DNA from: Mycolicibacterium sp. P1-5
Lineage (GTDB): Bacteria > Actinomycetota > Actinomycetes > Mycobacteriales > Mycobacteriaceae
Reading direction: 5' to 3'
Assembly (NCBI RefSeq): GCF_008329565.1
Contig: NZ_NPKT01000014.1
Location: forward strand, 97,103-161,102
DNA: 64,000 nucleotides
The notes under the pieces are model-generated. The model saw only the letters and a list, made by a program, of their open reading frames with translations, did not search any database and was not told the origin of the DNA. Shown here in pieces: positions 44,414 through 53,257 of the stretch; the first letter of the stretch is position 1; the number at the start of each line of letters is the position of its first letter. Both the position numbers and the translations under genes were made by a program.

Positions 44414-45573
44414 TGACTGATTACCTGTCCACGGGGACACTTCCCGGCGAATACGCGCAGCTCGCCAAGACGGTGCGCGACTTCGCGCGCGCCGTTGTCG
44501 CCCCGGTGGCCGCCGAACACGATGCGGCACACACATTTCCATATGAGGTTGTGGCGGGCATGGCCGAGATGGGCTTGTTCGGTCTGCCCTTCCCCGAGGA
44601 GTATGGCGGCATGGGCGGCGACTACTTCGCCCTGTGCCTGGCGCTGGAGGAGCTCGGCAAGATCGACCAGAGCGTCGCCATCACCTTGGAGGCCGGGGTC
44701 TCGCTCGGCGCGATGCCGGTCTACCGGTTCGGCAACGAGGCGCAGAAGCAGGAGTGGCTGCCGCTGTTGACCAGTGGGCAGGCACTCGGCGCATTCGGCC
44801 TCACCGAGGCCGGCGGCGGCACGGACGCGGGTGCCACCAAGACCACCGCGAAATTGGACGACGGACACTGGGTTATCAACGGCTCCAAGCAGTTCATCAC
44901 CAACTCAGGTACCGACATCACCCGGCTGGTCACCGTCACCGCCGTGACCGGAGGCGATGGAAGCAATCGGGAGATCTCCTCGATCCTGGTGCCGGTGCCG
45001 ACACCGGGCTTCACCGCCGAACCGGCTTACGACAAGGTCGGCTGGAACGCGTCGGACACTCATCCGCTGACCTTCGATGACGTTCGCGTGCCGGAGGAGA
45101 ATCTGCTCGGTGAGCGCGGCCGCGGCTACGCCAACTTCCTGCGGATCCTCGACGAGGGCCGGATCGCGATCGCCGCGCTGTCGGTCGGCGCGGCGCAGGG
45201 CTGTGTTGACGAATGCGTGAAGTACGCCGCCGAGCGTGCGGCGTTCGGGCAGCCGATCGGAAAGTTCCAAGCCATCGAGTTCAAGATCGCCCGGATGGAG
45301 GCCCGCGCGCACGCGGCCCGCACCGCCTATTACGACGCGGCGGCGCTGATGCTTGCCGGCAAGCCGTTCAAGAAGGAGGCAGCGATCGCCAAGATGGTCG
45401 CCAGCGAGGCCGCGATGGACAACGCCCGCGACGCCACCCAGATCCACGGAGGCTACGGTTTCATGAACGAATACCCGGTCGCCCGGCACTACCGGGACAG
45501 CAAGATCCTCGAAATCGGTGAAGGGACAACCGAAGTGCAGCTGATGGTGATCGCCCGGCAGATGGGACTGTAG
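44413..45573 (+). CDS. fadE19: Acyl-CoA dehydrogenase (isovaleryl/2-methylbutyryl-type)
   Basis: A 386-residue FAD acyl-CoA dehydrogenase of full family length. Motifs are FGLTEAGGGTDAGATKTT near 135, the FAD contact ITNSGTDITRLV, and DATQIHGGYGFMNEYPV plus GEGTTEVQLMVIARQ at the C-terminus. In this operon it should oxidise isovaleryl- or 2-methylbutyryl-CoA, the product of BkdABC. Electrons pass to electron-transfer flavoprotein. Start overlaps the accA1 stop. Confidence 0.92.
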   Translation: MTDYLSTGTLPGEYAQLAKTVRDFARAVVAPVAAEHDAAHTFPYEVVAGMAEMGLFGLPFPEEYGGMGGDYFALCLALEELGKIDQSVAITLEAGVSLGAMPVYRFGNEAQKQEWLPLLTSGQALGAFGLTEAGGGTDAGATKTTAKLDDGHWVINGSKQFITNSGTDITRLVTVTAVTGGDGSNREISSILVPVPTPGFTAEPAYDKVGWNASDTHPLTFDDVRVPEENLLGERGRGYANFLRILDEGRIAIAALSVGAAQGCVDECVKYAAERAAFGQPIGKFQAIEFKIARMEARAHAARTAYYDAAALMLAGKPFKKEAAIAKMVASEAAMDNARDATQIHGGYGFMNEYPVARHYRDSKILEIGEGTTEVQLMVIARQMGL

Positions 45574-46062
45574 GTGAGCGAGTCGTCCGAAGAGAAGGTC
45601 GTCGTCCAGCGCGGCCTGTGGTATGAGGAGTTCGAACTCGGAGTGCGCTACGTGCACGCTCCCGGCCGCACCATCACCGAGGCCGACAACGTCTTGTTCA
45701 CCACACTGACGATGAACACCCAGGCGCTGCACCTCGATGCGGCGTTCTCAGATGCGTTGCCGCCGTTCAACCAACGCCTGGTGAATTCGATGTTCACCCT
45801 GTCCACGCTGGTCGGGTTGTCGGTGACACAGCTGACGCAGGGCACCATCGTCGGCAACCTCGGTTTCTCCGACATCGCCTTCCCCAAGCCGCTTTTCCAC
45901 GGTGACACGATGTACGCGGAGACCGTCGTGACCGACAAGCGGGAGTCCAAGAGCCGCCCCGGCGAGGGCATCGTCACGTTCGCGCACACCGCGCGCAACC
46001 AGCACGGGGACATCGTCGCGACGGCGTCCCGCAAGACCATGGTCCGGAAGAAGCCCGCCTGA
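45574..46062 (+). CDS. MaoC-like dehydratase, Rv2499c-like
   Basis: A 162-residue hot-dog-fold hydratase. The MaoC pattern includes GRTITEADNVLFTTLTMNTQ (about 31-50, substrate-binding Asn/Thr), HLDAAFSDAL and KPLFHGDTMYAETVV (catalytic region). It would add water to an enoyl-CoA such as 3-methylglutaconyl-CoA or a 2-methyl-branched intermediate. GTG 45574 begins directly after the fadE19 stop, and its end overlaps citE by one base. Confidence 0.88.
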   Translation: MSESSEEKVVVQRGLWYEEFELGVRYVHAPGRTITEADNVLFTTLTMNTQALHLDAAFSDALPPFNQRLVNSMFTLSTLVGLSVTQLTQGTIVGNLGFSDIAFPKPLFHGDTMYAETVVTDKRESKSRPGEGIVTFAHTARNQHGDIVATASRKTMVRKKPA

Positions 46063-46880
46063 TGGCACTCGACAACCCGGGATCGGCCTGGCTGTTCTGC
46101 CCCGCGGACCGTCCCGAACGTTTTGAAAAGGCCGCTGCCGCAGCCGATGTCGTCATCCTCGACCTCGAGGACGGGGTGGCGGCCAAAGATCGCGAGGCCG
46201 CACGCGAAGCGCTGGTGGCAACACAGCTCGATCCCGGCCGTACCGTGGTGCGGGTCAATCCGTCGACCACACCGGATCATCCGCTCGACCTCGAGGCGCT
46301 GGCCCGCACGCCGTACACCACGGTGATGCTGGCCAAGACCGAGTCTGCCGAGCAGGTGGCCGCGCTGGCTCCGCTGGATGTGGTGGTGCTGATCGAAACG
46401 CCGTTGGGTGCGCTCAACGTCGTCGAGTCCTCGCGGCCGGACAACGCGTTCGCCGTCATGTGGGGTGCCGAGGACTTGTTCGCCGTCCTCGGCGGCACCG
46501 CCAACCGTTATCCCGACGGCTCGTACCGCGAAGTCGCACGACACGTCCGATCGCAGAGCTTGCTGGCGGCCAAGGCGTACGGGCGACTCGCGCTGGATTC
46601 GGTGTTCCTGGACATCAAGAATCTGGACGGTTTAAGGGCCGAGGTAGACGACGCCGTGGCCGTCGGTTTCGACGCCAAAGTGGCGATCCATCCTAGCCAG
46701 ATCGCGGTGATCAGGGAGGGCTACCTTCCTAGCGCTGAGCAGGTAGGTTGGGCGCGACACGTGCTTGAGGCGGCCCGCGATGAACGCGGTGTCTTCCAGT
46801 TCGAGGGCATAATGGTGGATGCCCCGGTGCTACGGCGAGCAGAGCGCATAGTCCAGCTAGCGCCCGACCCCGGTCACTAG
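46062..46880 (+). CDS. citE: CitE-like beta-hydroxyacyl-CoA lyase (Rv2498c-like)
   Basis: A 272-residue TIM-barrel lyase. PGSAWLFCPADRPERFEKA at the N-terminus, DLEDGVAAKDREAAR (Mg site) and VVVLIETPLGALNV (catalytic Glu strand) fit the CitE/citramalyl-CoA lyase family. The M. tuberculosis homologue Rv2498c is reported to cleave (R)-citramalyl-CoA and (R)-HMG-CoA, linking itaconate removal and leucine breakdown. Its place in the leucine operon here supports the same role. Confidence 0.9.
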   Translation: MALDNPGSAWLFCPADRPERFEKAAAAADVVILDLEDGVAAKDREAAREALVATQLDPGRTVVRVNPSTTPDHPLDLEALARTPYTTVMLAKTESAEQVAALAPLDVVVLIETPLGALNVVESSRPDNAFAVMWGAEDLFAVLGGTANRYPDGSYREVARHVRSQSLLAAKAYGRLALDSVFLDIKNLDGLRAEVDDAVAVGFDAKVAIHPSQIAVIREGYLPSAEQVGWARHVLEAARDERGVFQFEGIMVDAPVLRRAERIVQLAPDPGH

Positions 46881-46910
46881 CTGGAGCCTGCTACAACAGG
46901 TTTGCTCCGA

Positions 46911-46937
46911 CCGCCTCTGCACCGGCAGAGGAGGCGG
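46911..46937 (+). promoter_or_regulatory. Hairpin that masks the bkdA ribosome-binding site
   Basis: CCGCC-TCTGC (46911-46920) pairs with GCAGA (46925-46929) and GGCGG (46933-46937), bulging GGA. The AGAGGAGG ribosome site of bkdA is inside the right arm, 2 bases before the ATG at 46940. Folding would reduce bkdA translation. Confidence 0.45.
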
Positions 46938-46939
46938 TT

Positions 46940-48001
46940 ATGGATCAGCCGGTTCAACTCATCGGGCCCGACGGAACGACGACGGCCGAAAGCCGATATC
47001 GCCGTGATCTGCCGCCGGAAACCCTGGTCTGGCTCTACGAGAACCTCGTGGTGACCCGCGATCTCGATGTCGAGTTCGTCAATCTGCAACGTCAGGGCGA
47101 ACTGGCCCTCTATGCCTCCTGCCGGGGCCAGGAGGCCGCGCAAATCGGTGCGACGGCATGCCTGCGCAAGACCGACTGGCTGTTCCCGCAATTCCGCGAA
47201 CTCGGCGTCTTTCTGGTTCGTGGCATCGCACCGGCACAGCTGGCCGCCGTCTGGCGCGGCGCCTGGCACGGCGGCCTCGACTTCACCGGCAAGTGCTGCG
47301 CACCGATCGCCATCCCGATCGCCACCCACACCGTGCACGCGGTCGGTGCAGCGATGGCCGCCCAGCGGTTGGGGGAGGATTCGTTGACGGTGGCATTCCT
47401 CGGCGACGGCGCCACCAGTGAAGGTGACACCCACGAGGCGATGAACCTGGCCGCCGTCGAGAAGGCGCCGTGTGTGTTCTACATCCAGAACAACCAGTGG
47501 GCCATCTCGGTACCGGCGAGCCGCCAGTACGCGGTTCCCACCCTCGCGCACCGCGCGGCCGGGTACGGAATGCCCGGAATCCGGGTGGACGGCAACGATA
47601 TTCTGGCCTGCTATGCGGTGATGAGTGAAGCCGCCGAGCGGGCGCGGGGAGGTGGCGGACCCACGCTCATCGAGGCCGTCACCTACCGGATCGAGCCGCA
47701 CACCACCTCCGACGACGCCACCCGATACCGGACCGAGGCTGAAATCGCCGACTGGTCGGCCCGGGATCCGATCGCCCGGTATCGCACCCATCTTCAGCAG
47801 AGCGGCGTCCTCACCGACCGCGTCGAGAAGCGGGTGCGAGCCCGGTCGGTACGCCTGCGGGCTGAGCTCCGCGACGCGGTGGTCGGCGCTCCCGATCCGG
47901 ATGTGGGCGAGCTCTTCGATCATGTCTACGCCGAGATCACCCCCGAATTGTCCGCACAGCGTGAGCAATTGCGCGCCGAGTTGGCGGGAGGCATGCGATG
48001 A
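46940..48001 (+). CDS. bkdA: Branched-chain keto-acid dehydrogenase E1 alpha
   Basis: A 353-residue thiamine-diphosphate E1 alpha subunit. The ThDP/Mg motif begins at FLGDGATSEGDTHEAMNLA (about 154) and continues with NNQWAISVPA; the heterotetramer interface includes TYRIEPHTTSDDATRYR with the regulatory-loop residues seen in BCKDH. With BkdB and BkdC it oxidatively decarboxylates the keto acids of Leu, Ile and Val to acyl-CoAs. It overlaps bkdB by 4 bases (ATGA). Confidence 0.92.
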   Translation: MDQPVQLIGPDGTTTAESRYRRDLPPETLVWLYENLVVTRDLDVEFVNLQRQGELALYASCRGQEAAQIGATACLRKTDWLFPQFRELGVFLVRGIAPAQLAAVWRGAWHGGLDFTGKCCAPIAIPIATHTVHAVGAAMAAQRLGEDSLTVAFLGDGATSEGDTHEAMNLAAVEKAPCVFYIQNNQWAISVPASRQYAVPTLAHRAAGYGMPGIRVDGNDILACYAVMSEAAERARGGGGPTLIEAVTYRIEPHTTSDDATRYRTEAEIADWSARDPIARYRTHLQQSGVLTDRVEKRVRARSVRLRAELRDAVVGAPDPDVGELFDHVYAEITPELSAQREQLRAELAGGMR

Positions 48002-49050
48002 CCCAGATCATCGAACGACCGCCGATACGCGGCGACGGGACACCGGAACCGGACGGCCCGATCCTGACCGAACTTCCGGCCGTCACCACCCTCACCATGG
48101 CGCAGGCGATCAACCGCGCCCTCCACGATGAGATGGCCAGTGACGACCGGGTGCTGGTTTTCGGTGAAGACGTCGCCGCGCTGGGCGGGGTTTTCCGCAT
48201 CACCGAGGGTTTGGCCGAAACCTTCGGTGCGCAGCGGTGTTTCGACACACCGTTGGCCGAGTCGGCGATCATCGGCATCGCCGTCGGCCTGGCGATCCGC
48301 GGCTTCGTGCCGGTCCCCGAGATCCAGTTCGACGGGTTTTCCTACCCGGCGTTCGACCAAATGGTCAGTCACCTCGCCAAATACCGGAACCGCACTCGCG
48401 GCCAGGTCGACATGCCGGTCACGGTGCGAATTCCGTCGTTCGGCGGCATCGGCGCGGTGGAGCACCACTCCGAGTCCACTGAAACCTATTGGGTCCACAC
48501 CGCCGGCCTGAAAGTTGTCGTGCCGTCCACACCGTCGGATGCCTACTGGCTGCTGCGGCATGCCATCGCCACCCGCGATCCCGTCATCTATCTGGAGCCC
48601 AAGCGGCGGTACTGGGGCCGCGAGGCAGTCGACCTCGCCGTGCCCGGGGCGCCGATCGGGAAGGCCGCGATCCGCCGGTCTGGCGACGACGTCACCGTGC
48701 TGACCTATGGCGGGCTGGTCGGCACCGCGTTGAACGCCGCCGAGATCGCCGGCTGCAGTATGGAAGTCGTTGACCTGCGTTCGTTGAGCCCGCTGGACTT
48801 CGACACCGTCGCCACGTCGGTTCGCAAGACAGGTCGCGCCGTGGTGATGCACGAGGGTCCGCGCACGTTGGGCTTCGGGGCGGAGCTGGCTGCGCGCATC
48901 TCCGAGGAGCTGTTCTACGACCTCGAGTCGCCGGTGCTGCGCGCCACGGGATTCGACACCCCGTACCCGCCGGCGCGGCTTGAGAAGCTTTGGCTGCCGG
49001 GTGTGGATCGGCTGCTCGACTGCGTCGAGAAAGCGATGCGACGGCCATGA
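47998..49050 (+). CDS. bkdB: Branched-chain keto-acid dehydrogenase E1 beta
   Basis: A 350-residue E1 beta subunit. MAQAINRALHDEMASDDRVL near 38, VLVFGEDVAALGGVFRITEG with the ThDP-activating glutamate, and VTVLTYGGLVGTALNAAE at the transketolase C-terminal domain are characteristic. It carries the ThDP pyrimidine-binding half of the E1 active site. Start overlaps bkdA, stop overlaps bkdC, so expression of all three is coupled. Confidence 0.93.
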   Translation: MTQIIERPPIRGDGTPEPDGPILTELPAVTTLTMAQAINRALHDEMASDDRVLVFGEDVAALGGVFRITEGLAETFGAQRCFDTPLAESAIIGIAVGLAIRGFVPVPEIQFDGFSYPAFDQMVSHLAKYRNRTRGQVDMPVTVRIPSFGGIGAVEHHSESTETYWVHTAGLKVVVPSTPSDAYWLLRHAIATRDPVIYLEPKRRYWGREAVDLAVPGAPIGKAAIRRSGDDVTVLTYGGLVGTALNAAEIAGCSMEVVDLRSLSPLDFDTVATSVRKTGRAVVMHEGPRTLGFGAELAARISEELFYDLESPVLRATGFDTPYPPARLEKLWLPGVDRLLDCVEKAMRRP

Positions 49051-50141
49051 GTCACTTTCTGGTCCCCGACCTGGGGGAGGGTCTCGAGGACGCGACGATC
49101 ACCAGCTGGGCGGTCTCCGTGGGGGATGTCGTCGAACTCAACCAGACCTTGTGCACGGTGGAGACCAACAAGGCCGAGGTCGAGATCCCCAGCCCGTACG
49201 CCGGGCGCATCGCTGAGCTCGGTGGCGCCGAGGGCGAAAGTCTGGCTGTGGGAACGATGTTGGTGCGCATCGAAACCGGGGAACGCGCACCGGTTCTGGT
49301 CGGTTACGGTATCGACGACGGCATGGACCGCAGCAGGCGGGCGCGCGCGGCTCCCAAGACGCGCAAGTTGGCCGCCGACCTCGCGGTGGACCTGAACGGG
49401 TTGCAACCCGGCTCGGGCACGGACGGAGTGATCACTCGCGATGACGTGCTGCAAGCGGCAGACAGCACGCCACAAAGCATCCCGGTGCGCGGTGTGCATG
49501 CGCGGATGGCCGCCCACATGTCGTTGTCGCGCAGCCGGATTCCGGACGCACACGCCAGCGTCCAGGTGGATGGCACGGCACTGCTGATGCTTCGGGATCA
49601 GCTGCACGTGACGCCCTTCGTGCTGACGTTGCGCTTGCTGGTGATGGCGCTGGGCCGGCATCCGATGCTGAACGCCACGTGGGTGGAAGCCGAAGCGGGA
49701 CCGGAGATCCGGGTGCACTCCGACGTCCGCCTGGGTGTCGCGGTGGCGACCGGGCGCGGCCTGGTGGTCCCGGTGATCGACACCCAAGGCTGTTCCACGC
49801 GGCGGCTGGCGGCGGCCGTCGACGACGTCGTCCAGCGGGCCAGGGCGGGCACACTGGCTCCCGCCCAGCTGAGCGGGTCGACGTTCACGGTGTCGAACTT
49901 CGGTGCGCTGGGCCTCGACGAAGGGGTGCCGGTGATCAACTATCCGGAGGCCGCGATCCTCGGGATGGGTTCACTGAAGCCGCGGGCCGTGGTGGTCGAT
50001 GGCGCGGTGGTGGCCCGGCCGACGATGACGCTGACATGCGCGTTCGACCATCGCATCGCCGATGGGGCACAGGCCGCGGCGTTCCTGACCGATCTACGCG
50101 GGCTGATCGAGAGGCCTGAGACGGCGCTCCTCGACCTCTGA
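49047..50141 (+). CDS. bkdC: Branched-chain keto-acid dehydrogenase E2 (dihydrolipoyl acyltransferase)
   Basis: A 364-residue E2 core protein with one N-terminal lipoyl domain (lipoyl K42 in TVETNKAEVEIPS), a peripheral-subunit-binding domain (about 110-145, TRKLAADLAVDL) and a C-terminal acyltransferase domain with the catalytic FDHRIADGAQ near residue 335. The acyltransferase domain is somewhat short compared with enteric E2s, which is normal for actinobacterial BkdC. The E3 (lpdC) is encoded elsewhere in mycobacteria. ATG 49047 overlaps the bkdB stop. Confidence 0.93.
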   Translation: MSHFLVPDLGEGLEDATITSWAVSVGDVVELNQTLCTVETNKAEVEIPSPYAGRIAELGGAEGESLAVGTMLVRIETGERAPVLVGYGIDDGMDRSRRARAAPKTRKLAADLAVDLNGLQPGSGTDGVITRDDVLQAADSTPQSIPVRGVHARMAAHMSLSRSRIPDAHASVQVDGTALLMLRDQLHVTPFVLTLRLLVMALGRHPMLNATWVEAEAGPEIRVHSDVRLGVAVATGRGLVVPVIDTQGCSTRRLAAAVDDVVQRARAGTLAPAQLSGSTFTVSNFGALGLDEGVPVINYPEAAILGMGSLKPRAVVVDGAVVARPTMTLTCAFDHRIADGAQAAAFLTDLRGLIERPETALLDL

Positions 50142-50145
50142 TTTG

Positions 50146-50200
50146 AGCGATTTCGGCGCGTTTACCGCCGCTGAGCGGCGGTTACCGCGCCCAAATCGCT
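50146..50200. terminator. Long three-part hairpin ending the bkd operon
   Basis: Nested arms AGCGATTT/AAATCGCT, GGCGCG/CGCGCC and ACCGCCGC/GCGGCGGT form a 55-base hairpin with loop TGA. It fills the gap between convergent bkdC and the DUF1214-type gene and should terminate both. Confidence 0.8.
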
Positions 50201-50205
50201 GGAAG

Positions 50206-52281
50206 TTAGGCCTGCGGGTACGGCGTGTACCGCTTGTTGTAGCCCAGTTGTCTCAGAGCGATCTGATCCGCTCGCTGGTTGGGGGTGACGTAAATGGTAC
50301 CCGCCGGCAGCACCGAGGCGAGATCGGCGATCTTCACCACCTGCGAGCTCACCGTGGGGTCGACCGTGGACGCCGCATCGAAGTCCTGGAACCGGATGGA
50401 GACCGTGCCCTGATTCAGTCCGCCGGTGGATACCCAGTTGGCCACGGCCGGATCGGTGGGGGACACCACGATCGTGTACGTCTGGTCCGAATTCGCCTCG
50501 GATTGGCTGACATTGAGACTGGTCTGTTCATCCCAGTAGTTGTTGGTGATCGTCCAGTCGTTGGTCACCGGCACGCTGAAATACCGGGCCTTACCGGGGT
50601 TGATGGTGAGCACCAGCGCCTCGTCGTCGGCGAGTTGGAAGTAGCCGACGCTCTGTAGCTGGGTGGCCAGGAACGATGCGTTGTGGTCGGGGTCGGAGAA
50701 CACGTTCGGCGCCTTGGTCTGACCTGTGGCGGCGTCCTTGGTGGCGACGCCCATGTACTTGTCTTCGCCGCTGATCCCCAGCAACAGCATGATCACCGCG
50801 GCCTCGACCGACTGCAGCAGTCGCGGCGCGGGCAGCGGCGGGATCAGCGACACCAACGATGTCAGCAGCGGATTGCCCGACACCAAGGCGCCGATACCCG
50901 GGATGGCGAATCCACCGAGCTGGCTGAACAAGCTGTTCGGCGGGCCGCTGACCCGAAGGATCGACAGGCTCATCGGTTCCTCGGAGTTCCAGTCAGCCAA
51001 CGTGTTTCGGGTGGTGATCAGGCTGGTTCCCGGCGGTAGGTACAGGTGGTTGGTCTGGCCGGGCAGGGTCGGTGTGGAATCCGCCGTGATGGTGAAGGAG
51101 CCATTGGCGTCGAGGACCAGATCTTTGCCGTTGATGTTGTCGGCGGTGGTCCCGCTCAGACCGGTGAGCACGCTGAAGTTGGTGTCGGCGGGCAGGGTGC
51201 CGTCGAATTTGCCGCTGATGACATACGAGGACGCGTTGTTCACCCCTACGAATCTGTAGATGGTGTCGGGATTGTCGTACCAGATCCGGGTGCCGGTGAA
51301 ATTCTGCAGATACCAACTGTGGAGAGGGGCGACCTGTTGAAAGAACTCGGGGGCGTTCGAGTTCAGCAGCAGGACTTCCATCGCGGCCTGGTTCGCGTAT
51401 TCGGTGATGGCCTGGTCCAACTGCGCCATGTTCTGCGCATCAGGGCCGCCGATCATGCTGAAGTTCTTCTGCGCCGCCAACCACCACCCGACCTTGAGGA
51501 TGCCCTTGGCCAGTTGCATCAACGGTGAATTCGCGATCTGGGTGACGGCCCGCTCGGCATTGAGCTGATCGGTGGTGGAGAGCACCGACGTCGGCTCCGC
51601 CGTCCCGGGGTTCTCCAGAACGGTGACTCCCGCCGTCGCCGTCGACCCGCCGTTGGGTGCGAAAAACGTTGCGAGGCCGTGGAAGTGCATTTGGTTACCG
51701 GGCTGGTCGTCGGCGACGACCGAAAAGGTGTCGGTCCCGCCCCGGGTGATGAACTGCGCGTTAGGGGTGTAGGTGAAGGTGCCGTCATCGTGGATGTCGA
51801 CCGTGCCGTGTTGCGGCGGGGCGGTCACGGTGTAGGTGAGCGCGTACCCGTTGGCTTGTTTGGCGTTGAGCGTGCCGGTGATGGTGCCGTCGCCGGCTTG
51901 GACGTTCTGGGCAGCGTTGTAGCCGAGCGTTGGAGTGTCGGCAAAGAAGATGTTGCCGAACGTCGCAGGCGGCTGCGAGGTTGTCTGTTCGGCTTCGCGG
52001 CGGGCGTAGCCGAGGACATCGGTCACAGTGGCGGCGTTGCGCGGAGTGACCGGTTTACTGCGGGCCGGAGATGCGACGCGCTTCGCTGCGGTGCGAGCTT
52101 GTTGGGGCCCGGCCTTGACGGATTGTCGCGCCGAATGTGCGGTTGCATTCGACGAGTTGCCGGTGTCGGCCAGCGCGACGCCTGGGTCGTTGGCCACCGC
52201 GATGCCGACGCCGAGGGCGAATGCCAGCGCCCCGACCCGACCGATGTATCGGGCATAACGGCTGGAAGCGGGCTGAGTCAT
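50206..52281 (-). CDS. Secreted DUF1254/DUF1214-type protein with Ig-like domain
   Basis: A 691-residue exported protein. A signal peptide (YIGRVGALAFALGVGIAVAN, cut near ALADTG) is followed by an Ala/Lys/Pro linker, a VCBS/cadherin-like repeat at about 115-220 (GTLNAKQANGYALTYTVTAP and GTDTFSVVADDQPG), a helical middle, and a C-terminal DUF1214-like beta domain (DPAVANWVSTGGLNQGTVSI). Function unknown; probably cell-surface or secreted. The start is ATG 52281 (MTQPASS). Convergent with bkdC. Confidence 0.8.
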   Translation of the reverse strand: MTQPASSRYARYIGRVGALAFALGVGIAVANDPGVALADTGNSSNATAHSARQSVKAGPQQARTAAKRVASPARSKPVTPRNAATVTDVLGYARREAEQTTSQPPATFGNIFFADTPTLGYNAAQNVQAGDGTITGTLNAKQANGYALTYTVTAPPQHGTVDIHDDGTFTYTPNAQFITRGGTDTFSVVADDQPGNQMHFHGLATFFAPNGGSTATAGVTVLENPGTAEPTSVLSTTDQLNAERAVTQIANSPLMQLAKGILKVGWWLAAQKNFSMIGGPDAQNMAQLDQAITEYANQAAMEVLLLNSNAPEFFQQVAPLHSWYLQNFTGTRIWYDNPDTIYRFVGVNNASSYVISGKFDGTLPADTNFSVLTGLSGTTADNINGKDLVLDANGSFTITADSTPTLPGQTNHLYLPPGTSLITTRNTLADWNSEEPMSLSILRVSGPPNSLFSQLGGFAIPGIGALVSGNPLLTSLVSLIPPLPAPRLLQSVEAAVIMLLLGISGEDKYMGVATKDAATGQTKAPNVFSDPDHNASFLATQLQSVGYFQLADDEALVLTINPGKARYFSVPVTNDWTITNNYWDEQTSLNVSQSEANSDQTYTIVVSPTDPAVANWVSTGGLNQGTVSIRFQDFDAASTVDPTVSSQVVKIADLASVLPAGTIYVTPNQRADQIALRQLGYNKRYTPYPQA

Positions 52282-52414
52282 GCATCGACTGTAAATTGAC
52301 GGTCGGGTTCGCAACCAGGAAATCGAGCGGGTGGGTACCGGGCGTCACACGAATACGGCTATCCCCAGCGGCGTCGAGCGTGCAGGGTGTTGCCGATCAA
52401 CCGGCCTGTGAGCA

Positions 52415-53212
52415 TCAGCAACCTGCACGCTCGGCGTCAGGGGCGGCATGGAACTCCCATGGTGCCGTGGGCAGTACGTCGCCCGTTTCCAGCAGTGTCT
52501 TGAGGTTGGCGAATACCGTCGGCCAGCCCTGTCCGATCGCCTCCCGATCCGCCGCCGAGGGCAGATTAGTGTGTGTGACAGTCAGTTTGACGATGTCGCG
52601 GAAGGGCTCGATGTCGAACGCGACGACGCTCGCCTCTGCTGTCGGGTCCTCACTTGGTTCGCCGAAGCCGAAGACCAAACGGCGCGGCGGATCCACAACC
52701 ATGACGGTGCCGGCGACGTCGACGATGCCCGAGCCGTCCGCCCGGACGTGCTCGACTCGGCTTCCGACCCGCCAGTCCGAGACTTGGGCATGACCCCAGA
52801 ACGTCGCAGTCAGATCCGCGTCGGTCAGGGCGTGCCAGACCTGCTCGGCGGTGGCGTGGATGTAGGTGGTGTACACGTAATCGGGAATGTCAGACATGGC
52901 GCTTTCCTCCGCGTGCTGCTTGATCATGTCGAGGGCCGCCAGCCGCGACTCCTCGAACTTCCAGATCCATCGGTTCTGCAATTCATGGATCGGTACCGGA
53001 TTCAGGTAGTGGTGCTTGCGGCGACCGTCACGCACTGACGTCACGAGGTTGGCGGCCTCGAGGACTTCCAGGTGTTGGCTGACCGACTGCCGCCGCATGT
53101 CGAGGCCTTCACACAACTCGCCCAGCGTGAGCCCGGCGCGCTCATGGAGCATGTCGAGCAAGCGCCGCCTGCCGGGGTCGGCCAGCGCTTTGAAGACCGC
53201 GTCTGCGTCCAC
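52415..53212 (-). CDS. ArsR-type helix-turn-helix fused to SRPBCC/AHSA1 domain
   Basis: A 265-residue fusion. Residues 1-90 are an ArsR winged helix (VFKALADPGRRRLLDMLHER, LDMRRQSVSQHLEVLEAANL) without an obvious metal site. Residues 110-245 are a START-like AHSA1 domain (VYTTYIHATAEQVWHALTDA, ATFWGHAQVSDWRVGS), which usually binds a hydrophobic ligand. It may be a one-component sensor for a lipid or xenobiotic. GTG 53212 starts at the usual ArsR position; no clear ribosome site, so the message may be leaderless. In-frame upstream sequence to 53248 is not ArsR-like. Confidence 0.85.
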   Translation of the reverse strand: MDADAVFKALADPGRRRLLDMLHERAGLTLGELCEGLDMRRQSVSQHLEVLEAANLVTSVRDGRRKHHYLNPVPIHELQNRWIWKFEESRLAALDMIKQHAEESAMSDIPDYVYTTYIHATAEQVWHALTDADLTATFWGHAQVSDWRVGSRVEHVRADGSGIVDVAGTVMVVDPPRRLVFGFGEPSEDPTAEASVVAFDIEPFRDIVKLTVTHTNLPSAADREAIGQGWPTVFANLKTLLETGDVLPTAPWEFHAAPDAERAGC

Positions 53213-53257
53213 GGGTCGATTATGCAGGCAGTTGCCTGCCTTTTGCAACGGTGCAGA

